NCBI RefSeq assembly: GCF_040008265.1
Contig: NZ_CP155620.1
Span: 62,001-126,000 of the forward strand
Length of the DNA stretch: 64,000 bases
Reading direction: 5' to 3'
Source of the DNA: Campylobacter sp. CCS1377
Lineage (GTDB): Bacteria; Campylobacterota; Campylobacteria; Campylobacterales; Campylobacteraceae
The notes under the pieces are model-generated. The model did no database searches, was not told the origin of the DNA, and worked only from the letters and a program-made list of their open reading frames with translations. A program made the translations under genes and the position numbers. Below are positions 38,460 through 50,800 of this stretch, one piece after another. Each line of letters starts with the position of its first letter. Position 1 is the stretch's first letter.

Positions 38460-38465
38460 TAAAAT
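38460..38465 (+). promoter_or_regulatory. Probable -10 box (TAAAAT) of the lipoprotein cluster
   Basis: GATAAAAT lies 36 bases before the first ATG of the lipoprotein cluster, in the 138-base gap after pbpC. It suggests that the cluster has its own promoter. Confidence 0.45.
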
Positions 38466-38500
38466 ATTTGTTTGGTTAATTTCAATATTTAAGGAAGAAA

Positions 38501-39853
38501 ATGCGTCATTTGTTGTTTATGATTTTACTTTTGCCTTTATTTATTTTTAGTGCATGTGCAAACCATATGCAAAATAATAAAGAGTATGAAAATGCTTTGA
38601 ATTATTGTTCTAAAAATTTTATTGCTAATAATATGAAGAAAATTAATGAAAATAATGATGTAATTTATGTGGGTTTAAATGCTGGTGCAGTGTCTAGACA
38701 TTGTGGAGATTTTAACACGAGTAATTATTTTTTTGATATAGCTGAAAATTCTTATAAATATGATGTGGATTTAGAAAATTTTGCTTCAAAAGGAACAAAA
38801 ACAATTGCTATAACTCTTTTGAATGATACTATAGTAGATTATGATGGTTCTTTATATGAAAGAATTATGGTAAATATTTATAAGGGCTTAAATTTTATGA
38901 GTCTTGATGATTATCAAAACGCGAGAGTGGAATTTAATCGTGCTTTAATGAGACAAGATAAAGCTAAGGAGTATTTTGCAAGTCAAATTGCCAAAAATCG
39001 CAAAGATTTACAAGAAGCCAAAAAAGATCCAAACTATAAAGCTAATATGCAAACGAATTTTAAAACTATTCAAAATGAGTATGAAAAATGGTTCGAGGAA
39101 TTCCAAACGACTAAAAATTTTACAAATCCTTATGCAACTTATATGGCATCTTTGTTTTTTTTCTTGGATCAAGATTATAGAAAAGCAAATTCATTATTCC
39201 GTGAAGTTGCAAGTGTTAATGCGAAAAAACCCGAAATTATTACACAGGCAAAAGTATTTAAGCAGTATGCCAACGCAATTAAGCCAGATAAATTAAAAAA
39301 ATACATTTTCTTAGTATATGAGGATGGGCAAAATGCAGTAAAAGAAGAATTTGCCTTTACCTTACCTTTTATAGTGGATAAAAAAGTGGTTACAGCTAGT
39401 ATAGCCATACCAAAGCTTGCTAAAAGAGAAGCTTCTTATGGAGGCTTAAAGCTTAATGATAAAAAAAGTGTTTTATTGGTAAATTTCGATGATATTATAG
39501 CTACAGAATTTAAGATTGATATGCCTTCTGTTGTCACAAAAGCCATTGCTTCAACCATCATTAAAACCGCTTTAAATGTTACAGTGGCAGAAAATGACTC
39601 CACGGGTGGTTGGTTGGCTTTAGCTAGTAGTGTTGTAACGAGTTTAAGTACTAGAGCAGATGTGAGATCTTGGAGAACATTGCCAAAGAGTGCCAATGTT
39701 GTAATGGTTCCAAACGATGGTTTGGTAAAAATTGATACTTTAAATTCGCAAAATCTTTTTAAGCAAAAAGTATCAAAAAATAAAAATATTTTAGTGTTTG
39801 TAAGATCTTTTTCGCCAAATACTAAGCCGCAGATTGAAATTATAGAAAAATAA
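38501..39853 (+). CDS. Lipoprotein with TPR-like region (Cj0089-like, COG3014)
   Basis: The 450-residue protein has a lipoprotein signal with lipobox F-S-A-C (Cys near residue 20). Residues about 120-260 are helical with TPR-like features (ALMRQDKAKEYF, FFLDQDYRKANSLF). The C-terminal half is beta-rich. It is the first gene of a five-gene exported-protein cluster. Homologues next to YcfL and LpoB genes occur in other proteobacteria, but their function is unknown. Confidence 0.8.
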   Translation: MRHLLFMILLLPLFIFSACANHMQNNKEYENALNYCSKNFIANNMKKINENNDVIYVGLNAGAVSRHCGDFNTSNYFFDIAENSYKYDVDLENFASKGTKTIAITLLNDTIVDYDGSLYERIMVNIYKGLNFMSLDDYQNARVEFNRALMRQDKAKEYFASQIAKNRKDLQEAKKDPNYKANMQTNFKTIQNEYEKWFEEFQTTKNFTNPYATYMASLFFFLDQDYRKANSLFREVASVNAKKPEIITQAKVFKQYANAIKPDKLKKYIFLVYEDGQNAVKEEFAFTLPFIVDKKVVTASIAIPKLAKREASYGGLKLNDKKSVLLVNFDDIIATEFKIDMPSVVTKAIASTIIKTALNVTVAENDSTGGWLALASSVVTSLSTRADVRSWRTLPKSANVVMVPNDGLVKIDTLNSQNLFKQKVSKNKNILVFVRSFSPNTKPQIEIIEK

Positions 39854-39862
39854 GGAGAATAA

Positions 39863-40258
39863 ATGCTAAAAGTTGTAAGTATTATTTTGGTACTATTTTT
39901 TGCTTGGGGTTGTAGTACGGCAACTTACACGCAAAAAGAAAGTCAAAAATATGTAATGGGAAAATATCCTAGAAGTATAGTTAAAAGCGTAAAAAGCAGG
40001 GTAAATAAAAATGGTTTGCTTGAATTTGAACTTGTGATGCAAAGTTCTAATATGGTTACTTTAGATTATAAAGTAAATTGGCTTGATGCTGAAGGATTTA
40101 TTTTAAAAACAGCTTTAGATGAGAATTATCGCAGACTTATTTTAAATCCTAATCAAGAATTTGTTTTAAGAAAAGTAGCCGTAGATCCTTGTATAAAAGA
40201 TTTTAGAATTCATCTAAATACAATACAAATTTATAACGACAATACTCGAAAATATTAA
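39863..40258 (+). CDS. YcfL-like lipoprotein
   Basis: The 131-residue protein has a lipobox (FFAWGC) at about residue 17. The mature part resembles YcfL/DUF1425: a single beta-sandwich with FELVMQSSNMVTLDYKVNWLDAEGF. YcfL lies next to LpoB in E. coli too. AAGGAGAA precedes the ATG. It is 9 bases after the first lipoprotein and 18 bases before the LpoB-like gene. Confidence 0.75.
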   Translation: MLKVVSIILVLFFAWGCSTATYTQKESQKYVMGKYPRSIVKSVKSRVNKNGLLEFELVMQSSNMVTLDYKVNWLDAEGFILKTALDENYRRLILNPNQEFVLRKVAVDPCIKDFRIHLNTIQIYNDNTRKY

Positions 40259-40276
40259 TCAATGAAAGGATTTATT

Positions 40277-40900
40277 ATGAAAAAAATTTCTAAAATGGCT
40301 TTTGCTGCTAGTTTGGTTTTGGTGCTTGGCGCTTGTACTAAACCGGTTTATACTGATGGGACAGCTGCGCAAGTAAAACAAGGCGATGCGCTTACCTTAG
40401 GTTTGGATAGGGAAGATTTTGAAAAAACAGCTGAAACTATGATCAGTAGTATGCTTAGCGATCCAGCTTTTGCAAATATCAAACCAGGTCAAAGAAAAGT
40501 GATTGCTATGGGAAGAGTTGTTAATGATACTCCACAAAGAATCGACACTGAAAAATTAACAGCAAAAATCACCACGGCCCTAAGACGCTCAGGAAAATTT
40601 GTGCTTACTTCAGCAGTTGCAGCAGGCGGTGCACTTGATAGTATGAGCGAAGATGTAAGAGAATTAAGAGATAACGAAGAGTTTAATCAAAAAACCATAG
40701 CTAAAAAAGGTACACTTGTATCTCCTGATTTTTCACTTGCGGGTAAAATCAGGCAAGATAATGTAAAACTTAGCAATGGCAAAACCCAAGTTGAATACTT
40801 CTTTTTATTAAGACTTACGGATTTAAATTCGGGTCTTGTGTATTGGGAAGATGAGCAAACTATTAATAAAACAGGTTCTGATAAATCAGTGACTTGGTAA
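40277..40900 (+). CDS. LpoB-like outer-membrane lipoprotein
   Basis: The 207-residue protein has a lipobox L-G-A-C and a TolB-N-like alpha/beta domain: VIAMGRVVNDTPQRID, then LTAKITTALRRSGKFVL and a C-terminal YFFLLRLTDLNSGLVYW. This pattern matches LpoB, which activates PBP1b in E. coli by contacting its UB2H domain. ATG 40277 with AAAGG upstream was chosen over 40262. The nearby PbpC lacks UB2H, so the partner here is unknown. Confidence 0.8.
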   Translation: MKKISKMAFAASLVLVLGACTKPVYTDGTAAQVKQGDALTLGLDREDFEKTAETMISSMLSDPAFANIKPGQRKVIAMGRVVNDTPQRIDTEKLTAKITTALRRSGKFVLTSAVAAGGALDSMSEDVRELRDNEEFNQKTIAKKGTLVSPDFSLAGKIRQDNVKLSNGKTQVEYFFLLRLTDLNSGLVYWEDEQTINKTGSDKSVTW

Positions 40901-40931
40901 GATTGAATTTTGATTTATAGTTGAAAAATTT

Positions 40932-40968
40932 AGCTCAAGTTTTGTTTTTACAAGCTTGGGCTTTTTTT
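40932..40968 (+). terminator. Terminator-like hairpin inside the lipoprotein cluster
   Basis: An 8-base-pair stem (AGCTCAAG/CTTGGGCT, one G-U) with a 13-base loop is followed by seven T. It lies between the LpoB-like gene and the next gene. It may stop or weaken transcription into the last two genes. Confidence 0.7.
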
Positions 40969-40991
40969 ATGAATTTACAAAAAGGATACAA

Positions 40992-42329
40992 ATGAAAAAA
41001 TTATTATTTATCGCTTCATTGGTAGCAGCAAGTTTGCTTTATGCGCAAGGATCAAAACCCATTGAAATTTCCCAGCAAGATATTAATACACAAAATGAAA
41101 TGTCAGATGCTAGCACTAAGGATATTACGCCAAAATCTTTGGATGATTTTTTTGAAGAATTTGCAGATAATTATGATATAGAATATGGTATCACCAAAGA
41201 TGGCAAAACTTTCTATACGGGAAAAAGTACTGTTGCTGTTAGTGATAATGATCCGCAGTTTGCACAAGCTTTACAGAATGCTTATCAAAAAGCAATGCTT
41301 AATTTGCAAACCGAATTTATAAGAGATGCTTATGGACGAATTGCAACAAGTAAAGTGCAAAGTTATGAAGCTGATAATTCAACTAATGCTAGAGAATTTG
41401 AAGAGCTTCCAAAAGGAAGTACTTTTGAACAGGTTTTAAATAAATTGACCCAATTAACCGGAGCAAAACTTGATAATGCCTTAAAAGATTTAGGTATTGA
41501 TGTAAGTGCTTTGAGTGAAGAGAGGAAAAAGACTTTACTAAAAGAAGAATTTGTTAGTAAAACAATGACAAGTGCTATTGGCTCGATGAGTGGGCTTGTT
41601 CCGGTGCAAACCATAATCACACAAAGAAGAGGCGAGTATGATGTGGGTGTCATTGCTATAGTGTCCAATAAAACGCGCCAATTGGCTAAAGATATGGCTT
41701 TGTCGCGTCAAAGTGCCATTAAGGGCAAAGGTAAATTTGTCAGTGAATATTTGCCAAAAGAAGATAAAGGTTTTTTAAATGAGTATGGTATTCGTTTGGT
41801 TTATGATGAGAAAGGTGCTCCTGTTATTTTAAGTTATGGAAATTGGGGTTATGTAAATGATGCAAGCAATACTAAAAAGACGAATATTTTAGAAGATAGA
41901 GCCAAAGATACTGCTATGACTATGGCGGATGCAGCTATTATTGAATTTATTAACACCAATTTAAGTCTTAAAGATGAGAAAACAACAGGTGATAGCTATG
42001 AGGAAATTATTAAGCAAAGTATTAATATCAATGATGGTTCCACTCAAGAGCAAATGCAAAATATTACAAATATTATTGATAAAGTTAATAGCAAAGTAAA
42101 AACAAGCTCAAGTGGAAAGATTCGCGGCATTCGCACTCTTAAAAAATGGAATTATACTAGCGAAAATGGCGTAGAGCATGTTGGCGTTGTTAGATTTTAT
42201 TCTTATGACAATTTGGCAAATTTTAATGAAACTTTAAACCAAAAGTCAAATACCAATAAAGATAATAATAAAAAATCTTCCAATATACAAAGAAGTTCTA
42301 ACGTAATTAATAGTATGGATGATTTTTAA
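40992..42329 (+). CDS. Periplasmic protein, DUF6844-like (Cj0092-like)
   Basis: The 445-residue protein has a signal peptide (MKKLLFIASLVAASLLYA). The mature region has an alpha/beta domain with repeated adjacent-tyrosine and acidic patches (DDFFEEFADNYDIEYG) and a Ser/Asn-rich tail. Two oligomer-like regions around 160-200 are helical. It is not assigned to a known enzyme. An ORF start at 40956 lies in the terminator hairpin, so ATG 40992 with AAAGGA was chosen. Confidence 0.75.
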   Translation: MKKLLFIASLVAASLLYAQGSKPIEISQQDINTQNEMSDASTKDITPKSLDDFFEEFADNYDIEYGITKDGKTFYTGKSTVAVSDNDPQFAQALQNAYQKAMLNLQTEFIRDAYGRIATSKVQSYEADNSTNAREFEELPKGSTFEQVLNKLTQLTGAKLDNALKDLGIDVSALSEERKKTLLKEEFVSKTMTSAIGSMSGLVPVQTIITQRRGEYDVGVIAIVSNKTRQLAKDMALSRQSAIKGKGKFVSEYLPKEDKGFLNEYGIRLVYDEKGAPVILSYGNWGYVNDASNTKKTNILEDRAKDTAMTMADAAIIEFINTNLSLKDEKTTGDSYEEIIKQSININDGSTQEQMQNITNIIDKVNSKVKTSSSGKIRGIRTLKKWNYTSENGVEHVGVVRFYSYDNLANFNETLNQKSNTNKDNNKKSSNIQRSSNVINSMDDF

Positions 42330-42340
42330 GGACACAAAAG

Positions 42341-43543
42341 ATGAAAATAGTTAAAATTCTTTTTTTAGGTTTGTTTTTAAGCTTAAGTCTTAATGCCAAG
42401 GTGGTGACTACAACTTCTACTAAATTAAGCACAGGTGAAGGAAGCGGACTTACGCGCGAAGAAGCAATAAATAATGCTATCATTGAAGCTATGAGTAAAA
42501 TGAATGGGGTAAATATAAATTCTCTTAAGAAGTCTAACACTCAAGTTTTTACTGATGGTTTAAATTCCAAAATAAAAGATCATTATAGCGAGCAAATTTC
42601 AAAAGCCACAAAAGGTATAGCCGATACCTATGAAATCAACAGTGTAGAGCAAGATCAAAGCGGTAAATTTATAGCTAATGTAACCATTTATAAAACCACA
42701 ACAACCAAAAAATACCAAGTCCCAGGTTTAAGTGCGGATAGCAGAAGGAGTATTACGGTTTTTGATTCTACGCCAGATCCTATGAAAAGAGGTATTGGGG
42801 CAGCTTTGCAACAAAAAATTATTTCTGATTTACTAGAGAGTAGAAAATTCAATGTTTTGGATAGGGACAGTCAAGGTTATTATGAAATGGAAAAAGCTCT
42901 TATTAAAAGCGGTAATGCGGCAAGTGATGAGATTTATAAACTGAAAAATGTTTTAGCAACGGATTATATCTTGCTTTTTTCTATTTCAGGACTTGATGGC
43001 AAACAAAAAACAAGTAATCTCACGGGAAAAACTAAAGCAGAAGTTGAAGTTGTGGTTGATTATCGTGTGCTTTTGTTTGCAACAAGGCAAATTAAATTTT
43101 CTAATACTTTAAGTATGAAGGTAAACCTTAAAGACAATACTCTAAGCACTAATGAAGCGGCTTTGGAGCAAATTGCAAGCCGTGTTTCGGGTGATATTTT
43201 AAATGCGATTTATCCTTTGAAAGTTGCAAGTGTTGAGAATAATGAGGTAGTGTTTTCTCAAACCTTAAATCAAGGCGATATTTATGAGTGTTTTTCACTT
43301 GGTAAAGTTATAAAAGATGCTTATACAAAAGAAACTACTGGTGCAGTTGAAACAAAGACAGGAGGCATTGAAATTACTCGTACAAGCCCCAAGCTTTCTT
43401 ACGCGAAAATCACAGAAGGAAGTGTGAAAGTAGGAGATGTTTGTAGGCCTTTAAGCAACGGAGGAAGTGGTAATGGCTATACTATAGGTCGAGATGCAAA
43501 TTATAAAATCGAAGAAGGTGGCGGAGTAAATTTGGGCTTTTAA
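42341..43543 (+). CDS. CsgG-like periplasmic protein (Cj0093-like)
   Basis: The 400-residue protein has a signal peptide ending near LNA-KV. Residues about 140-220 resemble the CsgG/TolB-N domain (SITVFDSTPD, LESRKFNVLDRDS, LATDYILLFSISG). It lacks a lipobox Cys and a clear curli-type beta-barrel, so it is not a curli secretion channel. It closes the cluster and is followed by a strong terminator. Confidence 0.75.
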   Translation: MKIVKILFLGLFLSLSLNAKVVTTTSTKLSTGEGSGLTREEAINNAIIEAMSKMNGVNINSLKKSNTQVFTDGLNSKIKDHYSEQISKATKGIADTYEINSVEQDQSGKFIANVTIYKTTTTKKYQVPGLSADSRRSITVFDSTPDPMKRGIGAALQQKIISDLLESRKFNVLDRDSQGYYEMEKALIKSGNAASDEIYKLKNVLATDYILLFSISGLDGKQKTSNLTGKTKAEVEVVVDYRVLLFATRQIKFSNTLSMKVNLKDNTLSTNEAALEQIASRVSGDILNAIYPLKVASVENNEVVFSQTLNQGDIYECFSLGKVIKDAYTKETTGAVETKTGGIEITRTSPKLSYAKITEGSVKVGDVCRPLSNGGSGNGYTIGRDANYKIEEGGGVNLGF

Positions 43544-43545
43544 AA

Positions 43546-43581
43546 TTTTAGAGTTTGGCTTTTCAAACTCTAAAATCTTTC
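43546..43581 (+). terminator. Strong rho-independent terminator
   Basis: A 12-base-pair perfect stem (TTTTAGAGTTTG/CAAACTCTAAAA) with a 6-base loop and a T-rich tail lies just after the stop of the CsgG-like gene. Confidence 0.85.
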
Positions 43582-43636
43582 TTAAATTCAAAAAAAATTA
43601 AAGAAAAATTCTGTAAAATTAAAACTTTTTAACCAC

Positions 43637-43669
43637 TAAAGCTTTTAAATCCAAATTTTTGGTGCTTTA
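43637..43669 (+). promoter_or_regulatory. Leader hairpin upstream of rplU
   Basis: An outer stem TAAAGC/GCTTTA encloses an inner stem CCAAA/TTTGG, 32-64 bases before the rplU ATG. This could be an autoregulatory leader, as found for several ribosomal-protein operons, or merely mRNA structure. No binding evidence is visible. Confidence 0.3.
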
Positions 43670-43700
43670 TGGTGCTTACCAAATTATTAAGGAAAAAGCA

Positions 43701-44009
43701 ATGTATGCTATTATTAAACACAGCGGAAAGCAATACAAAGTAAGTGTTGGCGACGAGCTAAAACTAGATCACTTTGAAGCTGAAAGCAAAGCAAGCATTG
43801 AAGTAAGTGAAGTTCTTGCTATCAATGATAAAGAATTAAAGGTAGGTGCACCTTTCGTAGCAGGTGCAAAGGTTGTTTTGGAAGTGATTAATCACGGAAA
43901 AGATAAAAAAGTAGTGATTTACAAAAAAAGACGCAGAAAAGATTCTAAGCTTAAACGCGGTTTTAGAAGACAATTTACTCGCGTTGTAGTAAAAGAAATT
44001 AAAGCTTAA
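43701..44009 (+). CDS. rplU: 50S ribosomal protein L21
   Basis: L21 is a large-subunit protein. The 102-residue sequence begins [13 protein letters not shown] and ends with the [18 protein letters not shown]-type basic tail. ATG 43701 with AAGGAAAA upstream was chosen over an ORF start at 43659 whose extra 14 residues are untypical of L21. rpmA follows after 10 bases. Confidence 0.97.
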   Translation: MYAIIKHSGKQYKVSVGDELKLDHFEAESKASIEVSEVLAINDKELKVGAPFVAGAKVVLEVINHGKDKKVVIYKKRRRKDSKLKRGFRRQFTRVVVKEIKA

Positions 44010-44019
44010 GGAGTAAAGA

Positions 44020-44274
44020 ATGGCACACAAGAAAGGTCAAGGATCCACTCAAAATAACCGCGATTCTATAGGTCGTCGTTTAGGTGTTAAAAAATTTGGC
44101 GGTGAGTTTGTAAGAGCCGGAAATATCATCATTCGTCAAAGAGGAACTGCAACTCACGCAGGAAATAATGTAGGCATGGGAAAAGATCATACAATTTTTG
44201 CTTTAATTGATGGTTTTGTAAAATTCGAAAGAAAAGACAAAGATAGAAAAAAAGTTTCTGTATATCCTGCATAA
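44020..44274 (+). CDS. rpmA: 50S ribosomal protein L27
   Basis: L27 sits near the peptidyl transferase centre. The 84-residue protein starts [15 protein letters not shown] and has the conserved [16 protein letters not shown] segment. The N-terminal tail starts directly with AHKKG, so no cleavage extension like that of Firmicutes is seen. A terminator follows. Confidence 0.97.
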   Translation: MAHKKGQGSTQNNRDSIGRRLGVKKFGGEFVRAGNIIIRQRGTATHAGNNVGMGKDHTIFALIDGFVKFERKDKDRKKVSVYPA

Positions 44275-44278
44275 TTTT

Positions 44279-44296
44279 AGGGCTTTTAAGCCCTTT
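44279..44296 (+). terminator. Rho-independent terminator of rpmA
   Basis: A 7-base-pair stem (AGGGCTT/AAGCCCT) with a 2-base loop and TTC/T-rich tail lies 5 bases after the rpmA stop. Confidence 0.75.
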
Positions 44297-44326
44297 CTTC
44301 ATAAATTGATTTTTTAAAGGAAAGCA

Positions 44327-44797
44327 ATGTTAAGGTTTTTATTAATAGTAAGTATATTTTTAAGTTTTGTTTATGCTAAAAGTTATGAAGAAGTTTTTGA
44401 CGAGTATTATACTCTTTCAGGTGGCAGAGCAATGCTTGAAAAAAACATTGATGAGACTACTATTTCTCAAATGCTTGATTCTATGATTGCACAAGAAAAT
44501 TGGCAACTTGATGAGGTTCAAAAGCAAAAAGTTAAAAATATACTTCAAAAATACATCAAACAAGTAGTTGAGGATGTAAACAAGGAAATAGTAGAAATTC
44601 ATAAAAAATATTTTACCCAAAAAGATTTAGAAGATCTTAATAAATTTTATAAAACCTCTATAGGTAAAAAAAGTGCTAAAAATGCAGTATTAATGCAAGA
44701 TGACTTGCAAAATTTAACTGTAAAAATTATGACAAAATATATTTTTAATATGCAAGAAGATCTTTCACGAGAATTGGGTAATTTGAATCAAGAATAA
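44327..44797 (+). CDS. Exported DUF2059-like protein
   Basis: The 156-residue protein has a signal peptide (cut near VYA-KS) and a helical mature domain resembling DUF2059 ([15 protein letters not shown], then [13 protein letters not shown]). The function is unknown. It lies after the rpmA terminator and its stop overlaps the obgE ATG by one base, so obgE is transcribed or translated through it. It is not in the rpmA-obgE gap that I remember for C. jejuni. Confidence 0.75.
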   Translation: MLRFLLIVSIFLSFVYAKSYEEVFDEYYTLSGGRAMLEKNIDETTISQMLDSMIAQENWQLDEVQKQKVKNILQKYIKQVVEDVNKEIVEIHKKYFTQKDLEDLNKFYKTSIGKKSAKNAVLMQDDLQNLTVKIMTKYIFNMQEDLSRELGNLNQE

Positions 44798-45840
44798 TGT
44801 TTATTGATAGTGTTAAAATTACTTTAGCTTCAGGGGATGGCGGAAAGGGTGCAGTGAGTTTTCGCCGTGAAAAACATGTCCCGCTTGGCGGTCCTGATGG
44901 AGGGGACGGCGGAAATGGTGGCGATATTATTTTTGTTTGCGATAACAACACTCATACTTTAGTGAATTTTAAAGGCAAAAGAGAACTTCGCGCACAAAAT
45001 GGTGCAGGCGGTATGGGACGCAATAAAAATGGTAAAAAAGGCGAAAATTTAGAACTTATCGTGCCTGAAGGCACGCAAGTTATTGACGCGCAGACTAATG
45101 AAATTTTACTTGATTTGACTAAAGAAGGACAAAGAGAGCTTTTTTTAAAAGGTGGCAAAGGCGGACTTGGAAATACGCATTTTAAACACGCGACCAACCA
45201 ACGCCCTGATTACGCACAACCTGGTATAAAAGGAGAAAGTCGCCTAGTAAGACTTGAGCTTAAACTCATTGCCGATGTAGGCCTTGTGGGCTTTCCAAAT
45301 GTAGGAAAATCTACTCTTATAAGTGTTGTTTCAAATGCAAAGCCTGAAATTGCAAATTATGAATTCACCACACTTACACCAAAACTTGGACTTGTAGATG
45401 TGGATGAATATAATTCTTTTGTAATGGCGGATATCCCAGGGATTATTGAAGGCGCAAGTGGTGGCAAGGGCTTAGGGCTTGCATTTTTAAAACATATCGA
45501 ACGCACGAGTTTTTTACTTTTTGTGCTAGATCCTATGAGAGAAATGCCTTTAAAAGAGCAATTTATAGTGCTAAGAAATGAGCTTGAGGAATTTTCAAGC
45601 GAGCTTTTTGGGCGTAAATTTGGCATAATGATTTCAAAAAGTGATAGTGTGAATTTTGGCGAAGATTTTGCAGAGCAGATTGCTCAAAATATAGCGAATT
45701 TGGAAGATTATTTAAAAAGCATTGACAACCCACAAAGTTTTTTGATTAAGGTATCAAGTCTTGAAAAAACCGGACTTAAAGAGCTTAAATTTATGCTTTT
45801 AGAAGAGATTAAAAAATTAAGAGAAAAAAATGGAAAATGA
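44797..45840 (+). CDS. obgE: GTPase ObgE/CgtA
   Basis: Obg is a ribosome-associated GTPase in 50S assembly and stress control. The 347-residue protein has the glycine-rich Obg fold (residues 1-158), the GTPase motifs [19 protein letters not shown] and a late SKSD, and ends soon after the GTPase domain. The start overlaps the preceding stop; the end overlaps the next gene by 11 bases. Confidence 0.97.
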   Translation: MFIDSVKITLASGDGGKGAVSFRREKHVPLGGPDGGDGGNGGDIIFVCDNNTHTLVNFKGKRELRAQNGAGGMGRNKNGKKGENLELIVPEGTQVIDAQTNEILLDLTKEGQRELFLKGGKGGLGNTHFKHATNQRPDYAQPGIKGESRLVRLELKLIADVGLVGFPNVGKSTLISVVSNAKPEIANYEFTTLTPKLGLVDVDEYNSFVMADIPGIIEGASGGKGLGLAFLKHIERTSFLLFVLDPMREMPLKEQFIVLRNELEEFSSELFGRKFGIMISKSDSVNFGEDFAEQIAQNIANLEDYLKSIDNPQSFLIKVSSLEKTGLKELKFMLLEEIKKLREKNGK

Positions 45841-46042
45841 TGAAAAAATTAAAAAGCTAAAAAAGTTGCGTTTTGCAAGTATAATGTATTTAATTATAGC
45901 TTTGATACATTTTATTGCTGTATTTAGCCTATCGCTTTTTGGCGAAAATTCAATGCTTGTTTGGTCCGGAATTTTTTGGCTTATTTTAGGAATGGGCTAT
46001 TTTATTTATGCTAAATATCAATTAGGAAAACTAGCTAAATAA
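45830..46042 (+). CDS. Small membrane protein
   Basis: The 70-residue protein has two hydrophobic segments (about 15-37 and 43-61) and a charged N-terminus rich in Lys. It overlaps obgE by 11 bases and is probably co-translated. No family was recognised. Confidence 0.65.
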   Translation: MENDEKIKKLKKLRFASIMYLIIALIHFIAVFSLSLFGENSMLVWSGIFWLILGMGYFIYAKYQLGKLAK

Positions 46043-46056
46043 TAAATAGGGAAATT

Positions 46057-46356
46057 ATGGCAAGTAGTGAAGATTTCAAAGATTTTGTTTTAGAGCAACT
46101 TAGACTTTGTGAAAGTAAAAGTGTTTTTAGTGCGAGAAAAATGTTTGGCGAGTATTGCGTTTATATCGATACAAAACCTGCATTTTTGATTTGCGATGAT
46201 GTTTTGTATATCAAACAATTTCCTTTTTTAAAAGAGCTTTTAAAAGATAATGATTTAGGTACTCCTTTTCCAAAAGCCAAACAATGGTATATTTTAGATA
46301 TTGAAGATATTGAAATTTTAAAAAAGGTAATTGAAAAATTTGCAAGCAAAATGTAG
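46057..46356 (+). CDS. TfoX N-terminal domain protein
   Basis: The 99-residue protein matches the N-terminal domain of TfoX/Sxy: FVLEQLRLCESKSVFSARKMFGEYCVYID and a later YILDIEDIE. The C-terminal TfoX domain is absent. Full TfoX stimulates CRP-dependent competence genes in other bacteria. The N-terminal domain alone is common and its role is unclear. AGGGAAATT precedes the ATG. Confidence 0.8.
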   Translation: MASSEDFKDFVLEQLRLCESKSVFSARKMFGEYCVYIDTKPAFLICDDVLYIKQFPFLKELLKDNDLGTPFPKAKQWYILDIEDIEILKKVIEKFASKM

Positions 46357-46407
46357 AATTTAATATAGATTTTATCTAAAAATATATTAAGTCTAATTTT
46401 TAAAGGC

Positions 46408-46812
46408 TTGGTATATAAATTTACCCATAAAGAACATAGCTTTTTTTATAATCCCGATAGGGTTTTAAAAAACGGAGTTTATTTTTGTACTATTAAAGAA
46501 AATGATGGCATAAATGATAAAACTTCGAATTTAAATAGAGAAGGCGTGTTTCGTCTAAGTTGCTCTATTTATGAACAAGATTACCAAAAACTTTTTGGTC
46601 AAAAACCTAAAAAAGCTTTAAAGGGTGAGGTTGTTAATTTAAATTATGATTTTTCTATGCTTGATTTTATCATGCCTCATCTAATTTATGCTTATATGGG
46701 ATATATTTGTATCAATAACCCTTCTAGAAAAAATTTTGAAATTTTCAAAGGTTATCTTGGGCTTTCATGTCAAAAAGTTATAAAAACTTATCAAAAAAAG
46801 GATAAAAAATAA
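46408..46812 (+). pseudogene. DUF6194-like protein, probably truncated at the N-terminus
   Basis: The sequence from TTG 46408 codes for 134 residues with the DUF6194-like pattern (FFYNPDRVLKNGVYF, LNREGVFRLS, LDFIMPHLIYAYMGYICINNPS). The family's usual first about 20-25 residues are missing: the frame is open for 14 codons upstream but offers no good start and no family sequence. The AAAGG here sits only two bases before TTG. It may be a decaying gene or a start I cannot see. Confidence 0.55.
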
Positions 46813-46913
46813 TAAAAATTTTATTATAACACTGAAATAAATTTAAACAATCTTGAAAAATATTAAACTTTTATCGAGTATTTATAAAAATAAATTTCTA
46901 ATCAATTTTTTGA

Positions 46914-46919
46914 TAAAAT
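46914..46919 (+). promoter_or_regulatory. Probable -10 box (TAAAAT) of the SPFH/NfeD pair
   Basis: TTGATAAAAT lies 35 bases before the SPFH gene ATG, in a 141-base AT-rich gap. Confidence 0.5.
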
Positions 46920-46953
46920 TAAATGAAACTTATTATTTTATTAAGGAGAATAG

Positions 46954-47863
46954 ATGTTTGAGATTGATTTGTCTTATCTTTGGGTAGTGATTTTATTACT
47001 TTTAATTGCCGTTTTCTTAAAAATGAGTATAAAAATAGTTTCACAAAGCGATATTATGATTATCGAGCGTTTGGGTAAATTTAATAAAGAAATTAGCGGT
47101 GGTTTTCATGTAATTATCCCATTTTTAGATATTCCGCGTGCGGTGATTACTATCCGTGAGCAACTCATTAATATAGAAAGACAGCAAGTTATCACAAAAG
47201 ATAATGTTAATATTACAGTTGATGGTATCGTATATCTTAAAGTAACGAATGGAAAAATGGCACTTTATAATGTAGAAGATTATAAAAAAGCAATTTCAAA
47301 TCTCGCAATGACAACCTTGCGTGGAGAAATTGGCGGAATGAATCTTGATGATACTCTAAGCAGTCGTGATAGACTTAATGGAGCTTTGCAAATCGCACTA
47401 GGCGGTGCAGCAGATAATTGGGGTGTGAAAATTATGCGTGTTGAAATTTCAGAAATTTCTGTTCCTTTGGGTATAGAAGAAGCCATGAATTTACAAATGA
47501 AAGCCGAACGCGAAAAAAGAGCGATCGAGCTCAATGCTGAAGCTAAAAAAGTAGCTATGATACGCAATGCAGAAGCGCAAAAACAAGAGCAAGTTTTGAT
47601 TGCAGAAGCCATTGAAAGAATGGCAGATGCGAAGCGTTACGAGCAAATTGCAATCGCACAAGGACAAAAAGAAGCGATGGAAAATATCAATAAAGCTATG
47701 CAAGAAAGCCCATTAGCGGCAGAATTTTTGCTTGCAAAAGATAGGGTTGAAGCTTTTAATGAATTTGCAAAAAGCGCTTCAAAAGATAAGATTTTAGTGC
47801 CTTATGAAAGTGCTGATTTAATAGGTGCTATAAGCATACTTAAGGATTTTATAGGCAGAAAAA

Positions 47864-47871
<8 letters not shown>
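46954..47871 (+). CDS. SPFH/band 7 (stomatin-like) membrane protein, QmcA type
   Basis: The 305-residue protein has an N-terminal membrane segment (residues 8-24), the SPFH domain (LGKFNKEISGGFHVIIPFLD, then ITKDNVNITVDG) and an Ala/Glu/Lys-rich coiled coil (residues about 175-255). Stomatin-like proteins form rings in membrane microdomains. It overlaps its NfeD partner by 8 bases. Confidence 0.9.
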
Positions 47872-50796
<2,925 letters not shown>

Positions 50797-50800
50797 TATT

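Noticed and set aside
42341-43543. Curli secretion channel CsgG
   Set aside because: Only the CsgG-like alpha/beta part is visible; there is no lipobox, and no curli subunit genes are nearby.
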